From assembly GCA_015179025.1 (NCBI GenBank), contig WHUX01000149.1, positions 62,001-126,000 on the forward strand: DNA of 64,000 nucleotides, read 5' to 3'. Shown piece by piece: positions 32,481 through 44,100 of this stretch; position 1 is the stretch's first letter; every line of letters begins with the position of its first letter. Position numbers and translations under genes: made by a program. The notes under the pieces are model-generated. The model saw nothing but the letters and a program-made list of their open reading frames with translations. It had not been told where the DNA came from and searched no databases. The stretch is from Terfezia claveryi (Eukaryota > Ascomycota > Pezizomycetes > Pezizales > Pezizaceae).

Positions 32481-35182
32481 TACTAACACTAGCAAGAGAC
32501 CTACCTCAAGCTATCCATCTTTATTTTATCTATATTTCTATTTTCTCTACTTCTATTAATAAATCTTGCTTGTTCAGCAAGCTCTTTGTTGTCGCTATCT
32601 CCCTCAGAATCAATGATAGAACAATTACTAGGTCAGCACTTATCGATTGCAGAGCTTTAGGACTTGCATTCATTGACTAGGCCTTTATCAGTAAATTCTC
32701 TATACTCACATTCAAGCTCAAAACCCCCTATATTTTAGATGTCATTGATAGTCAACCTATCTCCTTCGAGGATATCACTGATATTGTGTGCATGCCTACC
32801 TAGGTTGGAGATCACTCCGAGGCAAATCTCCTAATATTCATGATAAAGTTTAAGTATCTGATTGTCCTTAGAATCTCCTGGCTTAGAATGCATAATGTAT
32901 TAGTTAGCTTTGGCTCTTATACATCATACTTTAACAGCCTTTATTACAAAAGACACAGTAGAAATCCAAAGGCTACTATTACTGGCTATGTACCTTACTA
33001 CCCCTAATAATCCACCCGATCTAGGTAGTATACCTACTTGCACACATTGATGCCAATTCCCCTGTTTCCTCTGTTTTCCCTCCTGTACCCCCAGTTTCCT
33101 CTACGCCCTCAGTTTCTTTTGTGTCTCTAGTTTCCCTATACTACTGGTTTCCCTTGCACCTCCTGTCCCCCTTATACCCTCTATGCCCCTGAGTCCTCAA
33201 AAACCTCTGAATGTTAGCTTTATTGGGGCAGGGGCTTTTGCTTACCTCACTAGGAGACACAAGCTGAAGGCTCATACCTTGTTTATACATGAGGTAAATT
33301 TGGAGATTAATAAAATATGGTCAAAAGAGGAGTGGAAGTTCATACTCCTAGACGAATACCACGAATTCATTGACTTGTTCTTGGAAAAGATGGCAGAAAA
33401 ACTTACACCCTACTAGCTATATAACTATACGATTCTACTGATAGAGGGTAAGACCCTCCCCCCTATGGGCCCCTCTGTAAAATGTCCTAGTTGGAGCTAG
33501 AAGCTTTGAAGAAATACTTAGAGGAAAACCTCAACAAGAGCTTCATTCACTATAGCTCCTCACCAGTGGGTGCCCTAGTACTTTTCATAAAGAAATCGGA
33601 TAGCTTTCTTTAGTTATGTATCGATTACCGGAGCCTAAACAAGATAATGGTTAAAAACAAGTACCCTCTACCCCTAATTAAGGAGACATTAGCCAGGCTC
33701 TACGAGGCTAAATAGTTTACTAAACTGAATTTAAGAGGGGCATACAATCTAGTAAGGATTATACTGAGGGAGAAGTAGAAAACTGCCTTCCGAACTTGTT
33801 ATGGCCACTTTGAGTACAATATCTTGCCCTTTGGCTTAACTAATACTCCAGCGTCTTTCCAATACTTTGTTAATGATACCCTATGAAACTTTTGGATATG
33901 TTCTATACAGTTTACCTTAATGATATCTTGATTTATTCAGATACCCTCACAGAACACAAGATTCATATCCTACAGGTATTGGAAAATTTGGAGCAAGCTG
34001 AATTGTTCCTCAAGCCTGAAAATGTGAGTTTCATGTACACAAGGTCAAGTATTTGGGGTTAATCATTACTATAGAAGGCATCTGGATGGATCCTGCTAAG
34101 GTTACTACAATCTAGGAATAGGAAACCTCGGCCCAACTTAAAGGACATGTAAGCCTTTCTAGGATTTGCTAACTTTTACTGCTGGTTTATTCTGGAATAC
34201 TTGAGAATTACAGTACCTCTAATAGCCTTGATGAAAACAAGGTAGAAGCTGGCTTACACCTAACAAAAAGGGCCTTCTACTGGAATCCAGAAGCCCAATC
34301 CACTTTCTAGAACCTCAAAAAAGCCTTCTGCTCAGTACTAATCCTAGCTTATTTTGATTCGGACAGTAAAATTATCATCAAAACCAATGCTTCTGATTAT
34401 GTCTCTGCAGGAATCCTCTCTTAATATGTTAACAGCATCCTCTACTCAGTAGCCTACTTATTGAAAAAGTACTCCTCAGCTGAGTGCAACTATGAGATCT
34501 ATTGTAAGGAGCTGATAGCCATCGTAAGGGCATTCTAGGAGTGGAGGCCATACCTGGAGTCAGCTAAAGGAATTATCGAGATATTATCTGATCATAAAAA
34601 CCTTGAGTATTTTACAACTACCAAGGCTGCTTAACTGATAGCAGGCTAGGTGGTTGGGATTTCTCTCTTGGTTCAAACTTTAAAATCAAGTACTGACCTA
34701 GAAAAGCTGGTGGCAAGCCTAATATATTAACTCAAAGATCAGGAGATTTCTCTAAAGAGGAGGATAAAAGGCTAAAATACTAAAAATCAGGTTGTATAGA
34801 AGCTCAAAACTTTGATCTGGTAGCCAATGTCCTTGCTGATCCTGAGGCTAATATAGAAGCTGAGGCTGAGGCTGCTAGAAAAAGCCAACCTTCAACAACT
34901 AGTGAGACAGGCTTATGAGAAAACCCCCTGGCCCAGGAAATCATTACTGCAGTGGATTCTGGCTAATGCTGCTACCCTAAAATCTCTCTGGCTGAATATG
35001 CTGTCCAGGAAGGTCTCCTTTACCACCTTGAATGGCTTTATATACCAGAAGAAGATCTGTGCTACAATTGATTAAGGAATACCACAATACTCCAGTAGTA
35101 GGCCACTTGAGAGTGGCTAAATATTAGAATTGCTGGCCAGAGAATATACATAGGTAGACTACATCAGAAAGATTTTAGCATA
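32480..35182 (+). pseudogene. Gypsy copy 2 protease, RT, RNase H, start of integrase
   Basis: Protease active-site region reads ..SALIDCRALGLAFID (~32640). 33183-33416 is an open RT N-terminal part ([21 protein letters not shown]). The palm shows [11 protein letters not shown] and the catalytic box as YLNDILIYS, with the first Asp changed to Asn (G-to-A). RNase H reads TNASDYVSAGILS. The integrase zinc-binding part runs to 35182, where the nested insertion begins. Trp and Gln codons are widely converted to stops. Confidence 0.8.
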
Positions 35183-37122
35183 TGTTGTGTGCATGCTGTG
35201 CACACAACGCCAATTTGCAAACTCCGAATTACAATAAATCTCTCTCACATAACGCACTTCCTACAATGCTGATACTTACAATTCAATCTCGTCTCGCACT
35301 TTCACAATATGCAATCGGACGTTGTGTGCCCCATTCTCAACGTCTTCCTCTTCACATATCCGCTTCCAACATTTCTTTCACCCAACTCAATATTATGATT
35401 GCGAGCTTATTACTTATGACCTTCAGAAGGCAGACTAGTCCCTCCTCATGTTGTAATTGCAAGCTCATTACCTGTAACCATCTGAAGGTACAATACCCAC
35501 TCCTCACTGTTGTCATCGACACTGTACTCTTTTACTCTCGCACCTGTATTTTATGCATTTCCAAAAATTTCTTAATTCTCCTAATAATATCTAAATCTAG
35601 CTAAATAAACAACTATGATCACACTCCTAAAATCACCATGCAAATAGCCTATATATCCGACTGGTATGCAAATAGCCCTAGAAATGAGCATGCAAATAGC
35701 CCATATACCCGTGTGCAAATAGCCCTAGAAATCAGTGTGCAAATAGCTCATATATCTGTGTGCACATAGCTCTGGAAATCAGCATCCAAATAGCCTAGAA
35801 GTCAGCGTCCAAATAGCCCTAGAAATCAGAGGGCAAATAGCCTATGTATCCGACTATGCAAATCAGCCTAGAATCCACCGTCCAAATCAGCCTGGAATCC
35901 ACAGCCCAAATCAGCCTAGAATCGAGCGAGTAAATCAGCCTGGAATCGAGCGAGCAAATCAGCCTGGAATCGAGCGAGCAAATCAGCCTAGAATTGAGCG
36001 AGCAAATCAGCTGGGAATCAAGAGAGCAAATCAGCCTAGAATTGAGCAAGCAAATCAGCTTGGAATTGAGCGAGCAAATCAGCCTAGAATTGAGTGAACA
36101 AATCAGCCTAGAATTGAGCAAAGAAATCAGCTTGGAATCGAGCAAGCAAATCAGCCTAGAATTGAGTGAGCAAATCAGCCTAGAATTAAGGTAGTAAATC
36201 AGCTTGGAATCGAGCAAGCAAATCAGCCAGCAATCAAGCAAGCAAATCAGCACGGAATTGAGCGAGCAAATTAGCCTAGAATTCAGCATGCAAATGAGCA
36301 AGAAAATGAGTAACAAAATGAGCAAGAAAATAAGCGAGAAAATGAGCAAGTACACAACCTCTATACAGTGGTGCAAATAATCAGAGAAATCAGTGTATAC
36401 CATTATTCTGAAGCAATGACAGGAAAAAAACTTTAAGTCTCAGGCAGCCACACTTTTGAAGAAGGGTACCCGCGTGCCTCCTATTCTCGCGAGCCCCCTA
36501 ATGTCCAATCCAGTTCTTGTGGTCTCAGAACTAGTTCCTGCTGTCTCAGAACCAGTTCCTGCTGTCTCAGAACCAGTTCCCGCTGTCTGAGGACTAGCCC
36601 CTGCTGTCTAACAATTAGCTCATAGCTGGTGTTGGAATAATTCCTATGGTGTTGGGTTTGAGCTCCTTCAGGCATGGGCACTACCTAGTATGGTAGAGAA
36701 AATAGCTGTATGTGGTAAACATGAACATAGACTGGATTCGGTCAGTAATAGACTGGATTAAGTTAGTGATAAACTGGATTCGGTCGGTAATGACTAGATT
36801 GTAGTACTCTAATAGAATTGTAGTGGTCCGATAGAATTGTAGTAGTTCTAGTAGATGAGGTATTAGTAGTACATAGTAAAAGGGTCAGGAATACTTAAGA
36901 GTGTGGACAACAGACATGATGTGCAGAGAGAGCTCGTTAGGAACAAATTGCATGAAGAGTGGCATTGGGAACGACGTTGAGCCAACTTATAAAGAAAATG
37001 AGAATGTGCACGCAATATAGTTAGTAACGTATATAAGAAGGATTTGCCCACAGTTAAGCATTAGCAATGCAGACAACGTCAAAAAGACAAATTAATGTTG
37101 TAATGCTTGCAGGCACATTGCA
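35183..37122. mobile_element. ~1.9 kb TIR insertion in the Gypsy integrase
   Basis: The first 35 nt (TGTTGTGTGCATGC.., ending CAATTTG) match the reverse complement of the last 35 nt at 21 positions, and most mismatches are transitions. Integrase reading stops at ~35182 and resumes near 37150, with a short overlap of integrase sequence on both sides rather than a clean duplication. It carries the minisatellite 35640-36370 and a segment (36925-37035) found in the spacer at 780-905. A 140-codon open frame at 35182-35604 has no recognisable domain and is probably not a gene. Confidence 0.5.
35640..36370. repeat. Minisatellite, CAGCCTAGAATTGAGCGAGC units
   Basis: About 25 tandem units of ~24 bp (AAATCAGCCTAGAATTGAGCG and variants), preceded at 35640-35860 by a looser GTGCAAATAGCCCTAGAAATCA repeat. 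It is the reverse complement of the array at 1506-1800. The 194-codon minus-strand open frame across it is just the repeat read as ICSLNSRL. Confidence 0.9.
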
Positions 37123-37149
37123 AGTTAAGAAAATTTTTTGCTGATGTAG

Positions 37150-38330
37150 CAGAAGAACATAGAATAGTATGTATGAAACTGCTATATTAGCAAGTATGCT
37201 AAGCCTATTCACTATGCCCTATATGGCACCTTGAAGCTCCTGATATCTTGAATCAGTGATAGCTGTACCTGACCATTGATTTTGTGATAGAATTGCCAAA
37301 AAACTCGAGATTCAATACCATCCTAATAGTAGTAGACTGGTTAACAAAGATGAGGTATGTCATACCTTGTTAGGACACTTGTTCTACTCAGAAGCTAGCC
37401 AACCTCTATCTCAACAATGTGTTTTGGTATCACAGGCTCTCCGAATCTATTGTGTCTGACTGGGGCCCTTAGTTTACCTTGGACTTTTGGAGAGCCTTCT
37501 GTGAGCTTCTAGGGATTAAAGTGCATTTTATCAACAGTATATTACCACCAGATAGATAGCCAATCAGAGAGGATAAATACTATTATGGAGCAATATCTGC
37601 AGGCCTTTATTAATTACCAGTAGGATAACTAAATTTCGTTACTAGCTACCTACAAGTTTGCTGTAAACAACCAGTTCTTAGAATTCTCCAAAACCTCCGC
37701 TTTCCTAGCTAACTATAGTTGATACCCCTGGTTTGTGGATGCCTTAGCATCCCTACAAAAAGCCCACCCCCTAGCTAAGGAGTTCATAATTGAAATTGCT
37801 GAACTCTACTATACCTTGAAAGCTGAACTGGGATATGTACAAGCAAGGCAAGCTGAGTATGCCAATGAAGCATGGCTGCCAGCCTCTAGATACTAGCTAG
37901 GAGACAAGGTATGGCTCTCCAGCTAGCACTTCAGATAGAATAGCTATCTTGTAAGCTCGACTATAGTTCTTGGGTCCATTCAAATGGTTGGCTACTATGG
38001 GCACTCATGCCTACTGATTGAGGTTCTCCAAGGACATCAAATAATACTTAGTCATCTATGTTTCCAAGATCAAGCCTACCACTAGTGACCCTCCGCGAGG
38101 CCAAGAACACCCCCCACCTCCTCCTATAGTTATCGAAGGTGAGGAGAAATGAGAGGTAGAGGAAGTGCTAGACTCCCGATAATGGTATGAATGTCTGTAA
38201 TATAAGGTCAAATGGCTGGGGGATAAGAAAACTACCTGGTAACTTACAGAGGACCTGGAAAATGTACAGGACCTAGTTAACTTGTTCCATCAACATTATC
38301 TATAGAAGCTTCGGCCTACTAACTAATGCT
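37150..38330 (+). pseudogene. Gypsy copy 2 integrase core and chromodomain
   Basis: Continues the integrase: the catalytic core is recognisable around 37290-37600 (..VVDWLTKMRYVIPC.., SDWGP, SQSERI), then a C-terminal part, then at 38140-38320 the chromodomain (VEEVLDSR..YKVKWLGDKKTTW..EDLENVQDLVNLF). All parts carry several stops. Confidence 0.8.
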
Positions 38331-38583
38331 TCACCTTGTCCTTACTCACTCAGATTATACCCTTTATATTTTTTTTTGGATATTCAGAGTTATGACCTGG
38401 ATTTTGTTGTTGTTGTTGTTGTTTTACCTACTTCCGGTATTAGGGTTAGGTTATAAGTTATTGGTTTTACTCATCTATTTTGTTTGTTTTTTCGCTTTGC
38501 TTTTTACTTTGCCTTTATTTATTTTTACCTTATCTTTTACCTTGCCTTTTATCATTGGAGCTCCAAGCCTAAAGGGAGGATAG

Positions 38584-39067
38584 TATTACAACTGTCTCTT
38601 CTCAGCCTAGTCTGACCTTATTGTTGTTTCTTCTGGCATTATCTATGATTTAGGTGATAGTGTTATTATCTTAGCTTCCGAGATAAGGGGTCTTAGGAAC
38701 TTTATTCCTTCCGATAGCCTTGGCTAGGAAGAAGCCTGTATATATAGCTTGCTCTCTCCACTCTCTCATTGGATCCCTATCTAATGTTTTGTATATCTAA
38801 TATAAGACCTTGGTTCTCCTAATACTTATGCACCTCCCTTGTATACCTCCTTGTCTTATAAATAGCTCTATAGTATAGCTGCCTCTCCTCAACATACATG
38901 GCAACCACTTCTGCATATTTCTTGTCTTTGCCTCTTGCCTCCTGCCCTTGCTCTATCCTAGCCTTCCCCTAGTTACACACGTAGCACTCCTATATATATT
39001 CTACCTCATTCTTGTCCTTGCCCTAGCATACCTCTTGGTCATTGTATTCTCCAAAGCCTTTGTTATA
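38584..39067 (+). repeat. 3' LTR of Gypsy copy 2
   Basis: 484 bp, starts TATTACAACTG and ends TTTGTTATA (ancestral TG..CA both mutated). Contains CCTGTATATATAGC at about 38736-38749. Preceded by the purine tract and followed by pogo transposase sequence. Confidence 0.88.
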
Positions 39068-40524
39068 GTAATATGTATATATTAAGGATAAAGGTTTAAA
39101 ATAATAGATAATGGAAATCGATAGCTACTTAATGTAATAGAATATATATCTACAGATAGACGGGTATTACCTTTTCTTATTATATACAAAGGAGCTAATT
39201 ACTATATTGGATGGTATAAGTTTACTGGTCAGGATACTGAGTCAAAGGCATTTCGTTTTATATATTCTCCTAAAAGGTAGACAAATTAAGCATTAAGTTT
39301 AGATTGGGTAGAGAATATTTTTGATGTTTATTTGAGAATATCAGATAAGAAGAGTAAAGGATACTAATTTTTGATAAGCATTATTCTCATATTATAATAA
39401 AATTTATTGAGTATTATGATACATATCAAATTACTCTATATTGTCTTCCTCCACACTCTATATATATCTTATAGCCTCTGGATGTTGGCCTTTTTAGACC
39501 TTTATATCATCACTATAGTAAAGTAGTAGATGATTATATTCAACATAGGGTTTATAGTATTCATAAAGGCAACTTTCTTCCAATATACCTGGAAGTATAA
39601 CAAGTTACTTATATATCATTATCTATTATGAAGGCATTTGAGACATATGGGCTATATCCATTTAACCTTTGAGTTGTTTTGAATAAACTCTAAACTACAC
39701 AACAAATGCTCTATACAGAAATCTCTTCAGCAGCTATTGCAGCTAACCTACTACCTCCAATACTAAAGAACTCAAGTCAAATAACTTATTTAGTTCACAA
39801 ATAGAAGCTTCTGCTAGCAGAGGAAACTAATTCAGAAGCTCGTGAGCATATTTTAGAGAACTTGGTAGATCAGCTATCACAATTTGGGATTGCTTAAGAA
39901 CGAGATCAACAGTTGGTTCAACAAACATTTGAGCAGTGGCAGGCAGCCAATTTAAAAAATACAGGGCATGATGGGCATCATCTAGACAAGAATGAGCTGA
40001 AGTTAGGACGTGTACTTGATGGTCAGGCAAACAAGTCTTGAACAAGCACAAGAGGAGGCAGATTTGAAAAAGGCTGTGAAAAAGGCTGCGCAGGAGACTG
40101 CCAAACACCAGCGTGCACAGACCTCAAAATTACGCAAGAGTGCAGCTAAGACATCCTACCAAAGACATCCTACCAAATGCTCCCGAACCAAACCCCAAAA
40201 AGCAGCTAGTCCAATCAACATTTCCAGTGACTCCTCTAGCTACTATGAGATCTAGAATGAGTCTGACTATTATTCAGAATCACCTATCCTCACCACGCCA
40301 GCACTCCCCCCCCCCCATACACCTACCCCAGGCCCCTCAACCAACCCTAGGACACCCCACATCCAACGCCAGCTCTCTGGCATGCCTCCACCATCTATTG
40401 GTGGCGTCAGGCGGTCTCTTAGGTTCCGTAAATAGCATCTGCCCTTATTTTATGTACGTTATTTGAAATATATGCAAGTGAGCGGAAACCCGGTGTTGAG
40501 CGGAAACCCGGTGCCGGATTCTAC

Positions 40525-41597
40525 CGCCTAGAACTATAGCTACCATCGTGTAGAGACGGGGATCGGGGAGGGCTACCTGGAGAGCGCTTATAGTGGTGTC
40601 CAGCCCTGCCTCTGGGCTGCACGTCGAATCTTTGTCCAAGTTCCAGACATCCCCTAGATTGCGGCCAGGCATAATATGATTGCCGAAAATCTCAGCCCGA
40701 CTTACGGCGATATATTGATTTTGATTTGGCGGGGTTGGGAAGAGGTGCTTCCGCAGCCAATCGTCAGTACAACCTCGCTCGAACTTGGAAGGATAATACC
40801 TGGCGATTCTCCCAGATCCAACCTCCGGCAGCATTATACCGTGCAACTTCCAGAAACGCACCAAAACGATGCCCTTGGTGCTTCGTAAATTTGACCAATA
40901 TAGCAATTTTTGTTGCCCCACCCCCCCCGTCCATCCAGATATTGACATCCGATCGCAATTTGGGGAATGACTCCGACCAACCTGCTTCCACCACTAAAGA
41001 CGGAATCAAGTCGGTATCGACTTGCAAGAGCGCATCGGCCATCAATTGCTTTGAAGAAAGGTCAGCTTCTATACATATTCCCTACGAATGAAGGAAAGCC
41101 GTACTTGTTCCTACTTGAAAATCTAATATCGAAACCTCTTGTGGGGTCAGCCACCCCGTGCGTGTCATCTCGGTGATTTCGTGCATTAGCCAAGGCTGGC
41201 AACTATTATATAGCTGGCATGGCATCGGACCGATCAACAATGAATGTGTAACGGCGTTGTAGCTTGCCCTATATATGATGTATCCCATCCATTAGGCACC
41301 TTGCAACTTGCCACCACCCCAGAATGCGGGGAGAAGACTTAGTGCCTTTTCCTCCCTCGGTCTAGATGCCTCCACTGACTCAATAATCTGAAGGGCATGC
41401 TCTGGGGGGACTCCCTCAATGATGCGTTGTTCACCTGGTCCCAAGTTTGCCGCGATCTCCAAAATACGACGAAAATGCCAGTAGACGGATTTTGTATCCT
41501 CGCTCGGTAACTGAGATTGGGACCGGGTCAACACCATACCTGTGTTGCCAGATTGGTCAGTTATTCCGCTGTGGTCGTTGCTGTGGTCGTTGTTCAT
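40525..41597 (-). pseudogene. Fungal protein family of unknown function, Uma2-like nuclease signature
   Basis: ATG at 41597. The frame is readable through 41292-41597, 41082-41288 and 40764-41045, separated by a TAA (~41292) and a TGA (~41080), then shifts near 40860 and continues as ..LFPTPPNQNQYIAVSRAEIFGNHIMPGRN.. The core EADL..IPSLVVEAGWSE..LRSDVNIWMDGG resembles the D..E pattern of Uma2/PD-(D/E)XK-like folds; this is inference. Similar unnamed proteins are common in ascomycetes as I recall. The pogo element ends 3 bp past its last readable codons, so it probably clipped the C-terminus. Confidence 0.5.
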
Positions 41598-41639
41598 GTT
41601 TCCGGTTTGAGGGACTGGGGGTTATAGAAGAATTCTGAT

Positions 41640-42370
41640 CACGAGACTAGTACCAAGCTACTCAAACGGGTACAGTTACAGGAAGAAGGTTACTTAATAT
41701 TCGAGAAGTGAGTATTGGAATCAGATTCGGGGGTATATATATGAAAAACTGAAGGCTGGTTATGACGATATGACTACCACCCAGATTACCTTACGGCACG
41801 ATCTCACTTGCCAAGGAGATGACGGTAGAGTCACGTCATTGCTACTGTGAGCGTCCTCACCCAATATGCTCCGAAAGTCATGTATACTACAAGGCCCTTC
41901 GACTGCAATATTAGGAACTTTTAACGAGCCGAGAGCTTGTCCCAAGCTTGCATGGGCTAGCATCGAGGCAAGGGACTGGGAGCTCTCCGGAATGATATTT
42001 GGCAGAGACATGGCTTCGGCGGGGGGGGGGGGGTAAGGGAAAAGAAGCTGGCCTGGATCGCCGTGTTTCTTCTTGGGGGGGATTGGGTAATTTGTCAGGA
42101 AATGGTCCAGCTTCCCACAGAAAACGCAGGCGCCTGTATTCCTCTAACGTTCCCACCCCTCCGGGCGAATGGAAAAGAGGTATATGTACATAAGGGTGGG
42201 AACTCCAGGAAGCATAGAGGCATGGGCTTTGGGGTTGCAGATACCAAGTAGGAGGCTCGGTATGAGACTAGGTGCTGATTGGGGAGCTAGCTGAGGTCCA
42301 TGGGTTTGGCGACTGAGCAAAACGGAGGTTACGGCCATCAGCAAAAAACCTGCGTCAGGACGCAGCGCTT
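41640..42370. other. Upstream region, no supported gene
   Basis: A GGTATATATATG at about 41730 may be a promoter box for the minus-strand gene that starts at 41597. A 13-nt G run occurs at 42020-42032. Short minus-strand frames (41760-42156) show no domain. Confidence 0.4.
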
Positions 42371-42377
42371 GGTTTTG

Positions 42378-42545
42378 TTGCACCAGGTGCACCACCAAAT
42401 TCCCGCTGCCTCCCATGCACCCTGTGCACACCCCATGCGCACCGTCAAAATATATGTACTGCACCAGGTGCACCACCAAATTCCCGCTGCCTGACATGCA
42501 CCCTATGTGCACCCTCAAAACATATGCCCTGCGCCACCAAATTCT
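42378..42545. repeat. ~82 bp tandem repeat, two copies and a partial third
   Basis: TGCACCAGGTGCACCACCAA starts units near 42380 and 42461; a shortened third (TGCGCCACCAAATTC) begins near 42530. The CACCAGGTG core is palindromic. Open frames in the region are translations of this repeat. Confidence 0.75.
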
Positions 42546-42794
42546 TGTCTCGTGTCCCTACCTATTTATCTATATTCCTTGCCCGTTATGTTTTTTATTC
42601 ATCAGTAAACACGATATCTCCGTCAGGCAACTGAATTTAATCCATACTTCCGTATAGGTAGATCAAGTTTGTTTATTCCTATCCCTATACGCACTCAAAA
42701 TCACGGGCACTTAATTGTTACTACACTTGCATTTTGTGAATGTCAAAATAATGATTTTATTCTCTCCCTATCTACAAAACTCTTGCTACCTAAT

Positions 42795-43025
42795 AAATGC
42801 CTGAATCCACCAGCAAACCCATGGCAAAATCAAGCTATAAACAACTGCGCAAACCAGCGTCGATATCAGCGACCAAATAGCCACAGGATTCGCCGAGCAA
42901 AGCAGCCTCGATAACGGCGTGCAAACCAGCGTAGAATGGAACGAGCAAAGCAGCCTCGATATCCCTGTACAAAAAGCCATAGAACTTACCTACCAAATAG
43001 TCATAGGATTCGCCGCTTGAATAAC
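42795..43025. repeat. Diverged minisatellite (CAAAGCAGCCTCGATA units)
   Basis: Units like GAGCAAAGCAGCCTCGATAA and GTGCAAACCAGCGTAGAATG recall the array at 35640-36370 but in a GC-richer, less mutated form. It may be the same repeat family without RIP-type change. Confidence 0.6.
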
Positions 43026-43044
43026 CGCGTGCATGTCGATATTG

Positions 43045-43296
43045 GAGCTGAAGAACTCTGTGAGATGGGTTAGTTATGCGTCCACATATCGCAGGTCTGG
43101 CAATGCTCTCACCTATATGAAATGAACTTGCCCGGTCGTGAGATAGGTCAGCCGCGCGTGGGCATATCGGTCAGCCAGGCGTGGCCATATCGGAGGCCTG
43201 GCAGTGTCCACATGGGAGGTATCGTGATGTCGACATTGCTGAAGAACTCTGTAACAAGGTTAGTTACGCGTGCACTCGTCGCAGGCCTGGCAATGC
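43045..43296. repeat. Direct repeats around a GAAGAACTCTGT..CTGGCAATGC unit
   Basis: GAAGAACTCTGT..GGTTAGTTA.GCGT..TCGCAGG.CTGGCAATGC occurs at 43049-43107 and 43241-43296. A shorter GTCAGCC.CGCGTGG.CATATCGG unit is repeated at 43147 and 43171. The second copy was the target of the LINE insertion that follows. Confidence 0.6.
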
Positions 43297-43730
43297 CATT
43301 TCAGTTCACAAGTTTCAGTCGTTTCAAGTCCGTACACAGTTTTTAATTTACGAGTCCTATTTACGAGTCTCCTTATTTCAGTCCACAGGTTATAGTCGAT
43401 TTAAGTTCATCTCTCTCCACACGGTATTTGGAGATTATTTACGAGTCCCCTTTGTTTCAGTCCACAAGTTAGTCCTTTTAGTTCATCTCTTTTCCGCGAA
43501 GTCCTTCAGTTCGTCAAGTTGGGGTTGAGGCTCAGTCAGGCCTTCGGGTCATCGGCCAGTCCGTTAATGACAGCATGGGGCCTCGTCTCTGTTCGTGTAC
43601 TTAGTTTGCGTGGGGTCGGCAGATTAACTTGCCTCTCCCTTGAATCCACCGGGTTTCCGTGTGGCTCCTCATAGCCCCCCTAACGGGGCTGCATAGGAGT
43701 ACCAAGTATTTAAAAAAAAAAAAAAAAAAA
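43297..43730 (+). mobile_element. 5'-truncated Tad-like LINE, copy 1
   Basis: 434 bp of LINE 3' end with an A tail (43712-43730), flanked by a 14-bp duplication AGGCCTGGCAATGC (43283-43296 and 43731-43744). It shares its 3' sequence (GGCAGATTAACTTGCCTC.., hairpin AGCCCCCCTAACGGGGCT) with LINE copies at 47908, 53693 and 62891. No coding part remains. Confidence 0.9.
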
Positions 43731-43744
43731 AGGCCTGGCAATGC

Positions 43745-44100
43745 TCTCACCTAGATCGCAGCCCATAAGTATTGTTGGTGTTGTGGTTGAAAATCGCAAT
43801 GTCCTTGAGACTTCAATAGTGAGGTTGCACAGCTAAGGGCGCGCTGTGCCTGTGCAGGCAATAGTCCCATTTGGGTGTACGTTACGCCGAGTCTGGTTTC
43901 GTTACGCAAACCTCCCCTTGGGTGGTCGTGAGGTAGGTACGGAACTCTCCATGAGCAACTATATGCCTGGAGTTCATACGTTTGCCCATGATATATGTCA
44001 TGGATATTCATACATTCGCCGCTGGTAAATATACATGTAATTCATGCCTTTCCGGCTTGCTGATATCCAGGCACTTCATGCCTTTCTGGGTTGCTTATAT
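43745..44100. other. Short repeats, no gene
   Basis: Contains TTCATGCCTTTC(C/T)GG(C/G)TTGCT twice near 44043 and 44077. No supported gene. Confidence 0.35.

Larger units (their letters stand above)
30799..39067 (+). mobile_element. Ty3/Gypsy retrotransposon copy 2, RIP-degraded
   Basis: Same family as 4369-10667 but on the plus strand and far more decayed. LTRs at 30799-31283 and 38584-39067 start TATTACAAC, where TG has become TA. A purine tract AAAGGGAGGATAG precedes the 3' LTR. Flanks ATAAA and GTAAT do not form a clean target duplication. Internal order gag, protease, RT, RNase H, integrase, chromodomain matches copy 1. A 1.9 kb insertion (35183-37122) splits the integrase, explaining the 8.3 kb length. 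It is inserted in the pogo transposase. Confidence 0.9.
30248..40435 (+). pseudogene. Fot1/pogo-like transposase, interrupted by Gypsy copy 2
   Basis: 30248-30798 encodes the N-terminal DNA-binding region (..GRQKGAKPYFVAHLVQ.LLTPTDEKSVV.WI..) up to NIYNIDEKGFLIELAE, the start of the DDE domain. 39080-39680 continues it: STDRRVLPFLIIYKGAN, WYKFTGQD, then in a shifted frame PPHSIYIL.PLDVG-like. 39830-40255 is a coiled-coil Lys/Ala tail and the end ..VRRSLRFRK stops at 40433-40435. Stops are numerous and mostly TAG/TAA. The DDE endonuclease would excise the element and insert it at TA. Confidence 0.75.
18462..40521 (+). mobile_element. Fot1/pogo-like DNA transposon, split by two nested insertions
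   Basis: Inverted ends: left 18462-18505 and right about 40478-40521 align over ~45 nt and each carries two copies of GGTTTCC(G/A)CTCA. The differences are almost all C/T or G/A. TA dinucleotides flank both ends (18460-18461, 40522-40523), the pogo-type target. Removing the hAT (18688-30224 plus one 8-bp repeat) and the Gypsy (30799-39067) leaves about 2.2 kb, a usual Fot1 size, with one transposase reading left to right. The right end abuts the 3' end of the gene at 40525-41597. Confidence 0.85.

Noticed and set aside
35819..36403. 194-codon minus-strand open frame with ICSLNSRL repeats
   Set aside because: It is only the translation of a 24-bp minisatellite that has lost stops by periodicity; no start context, no domain, and the same array elsewhere is not open.
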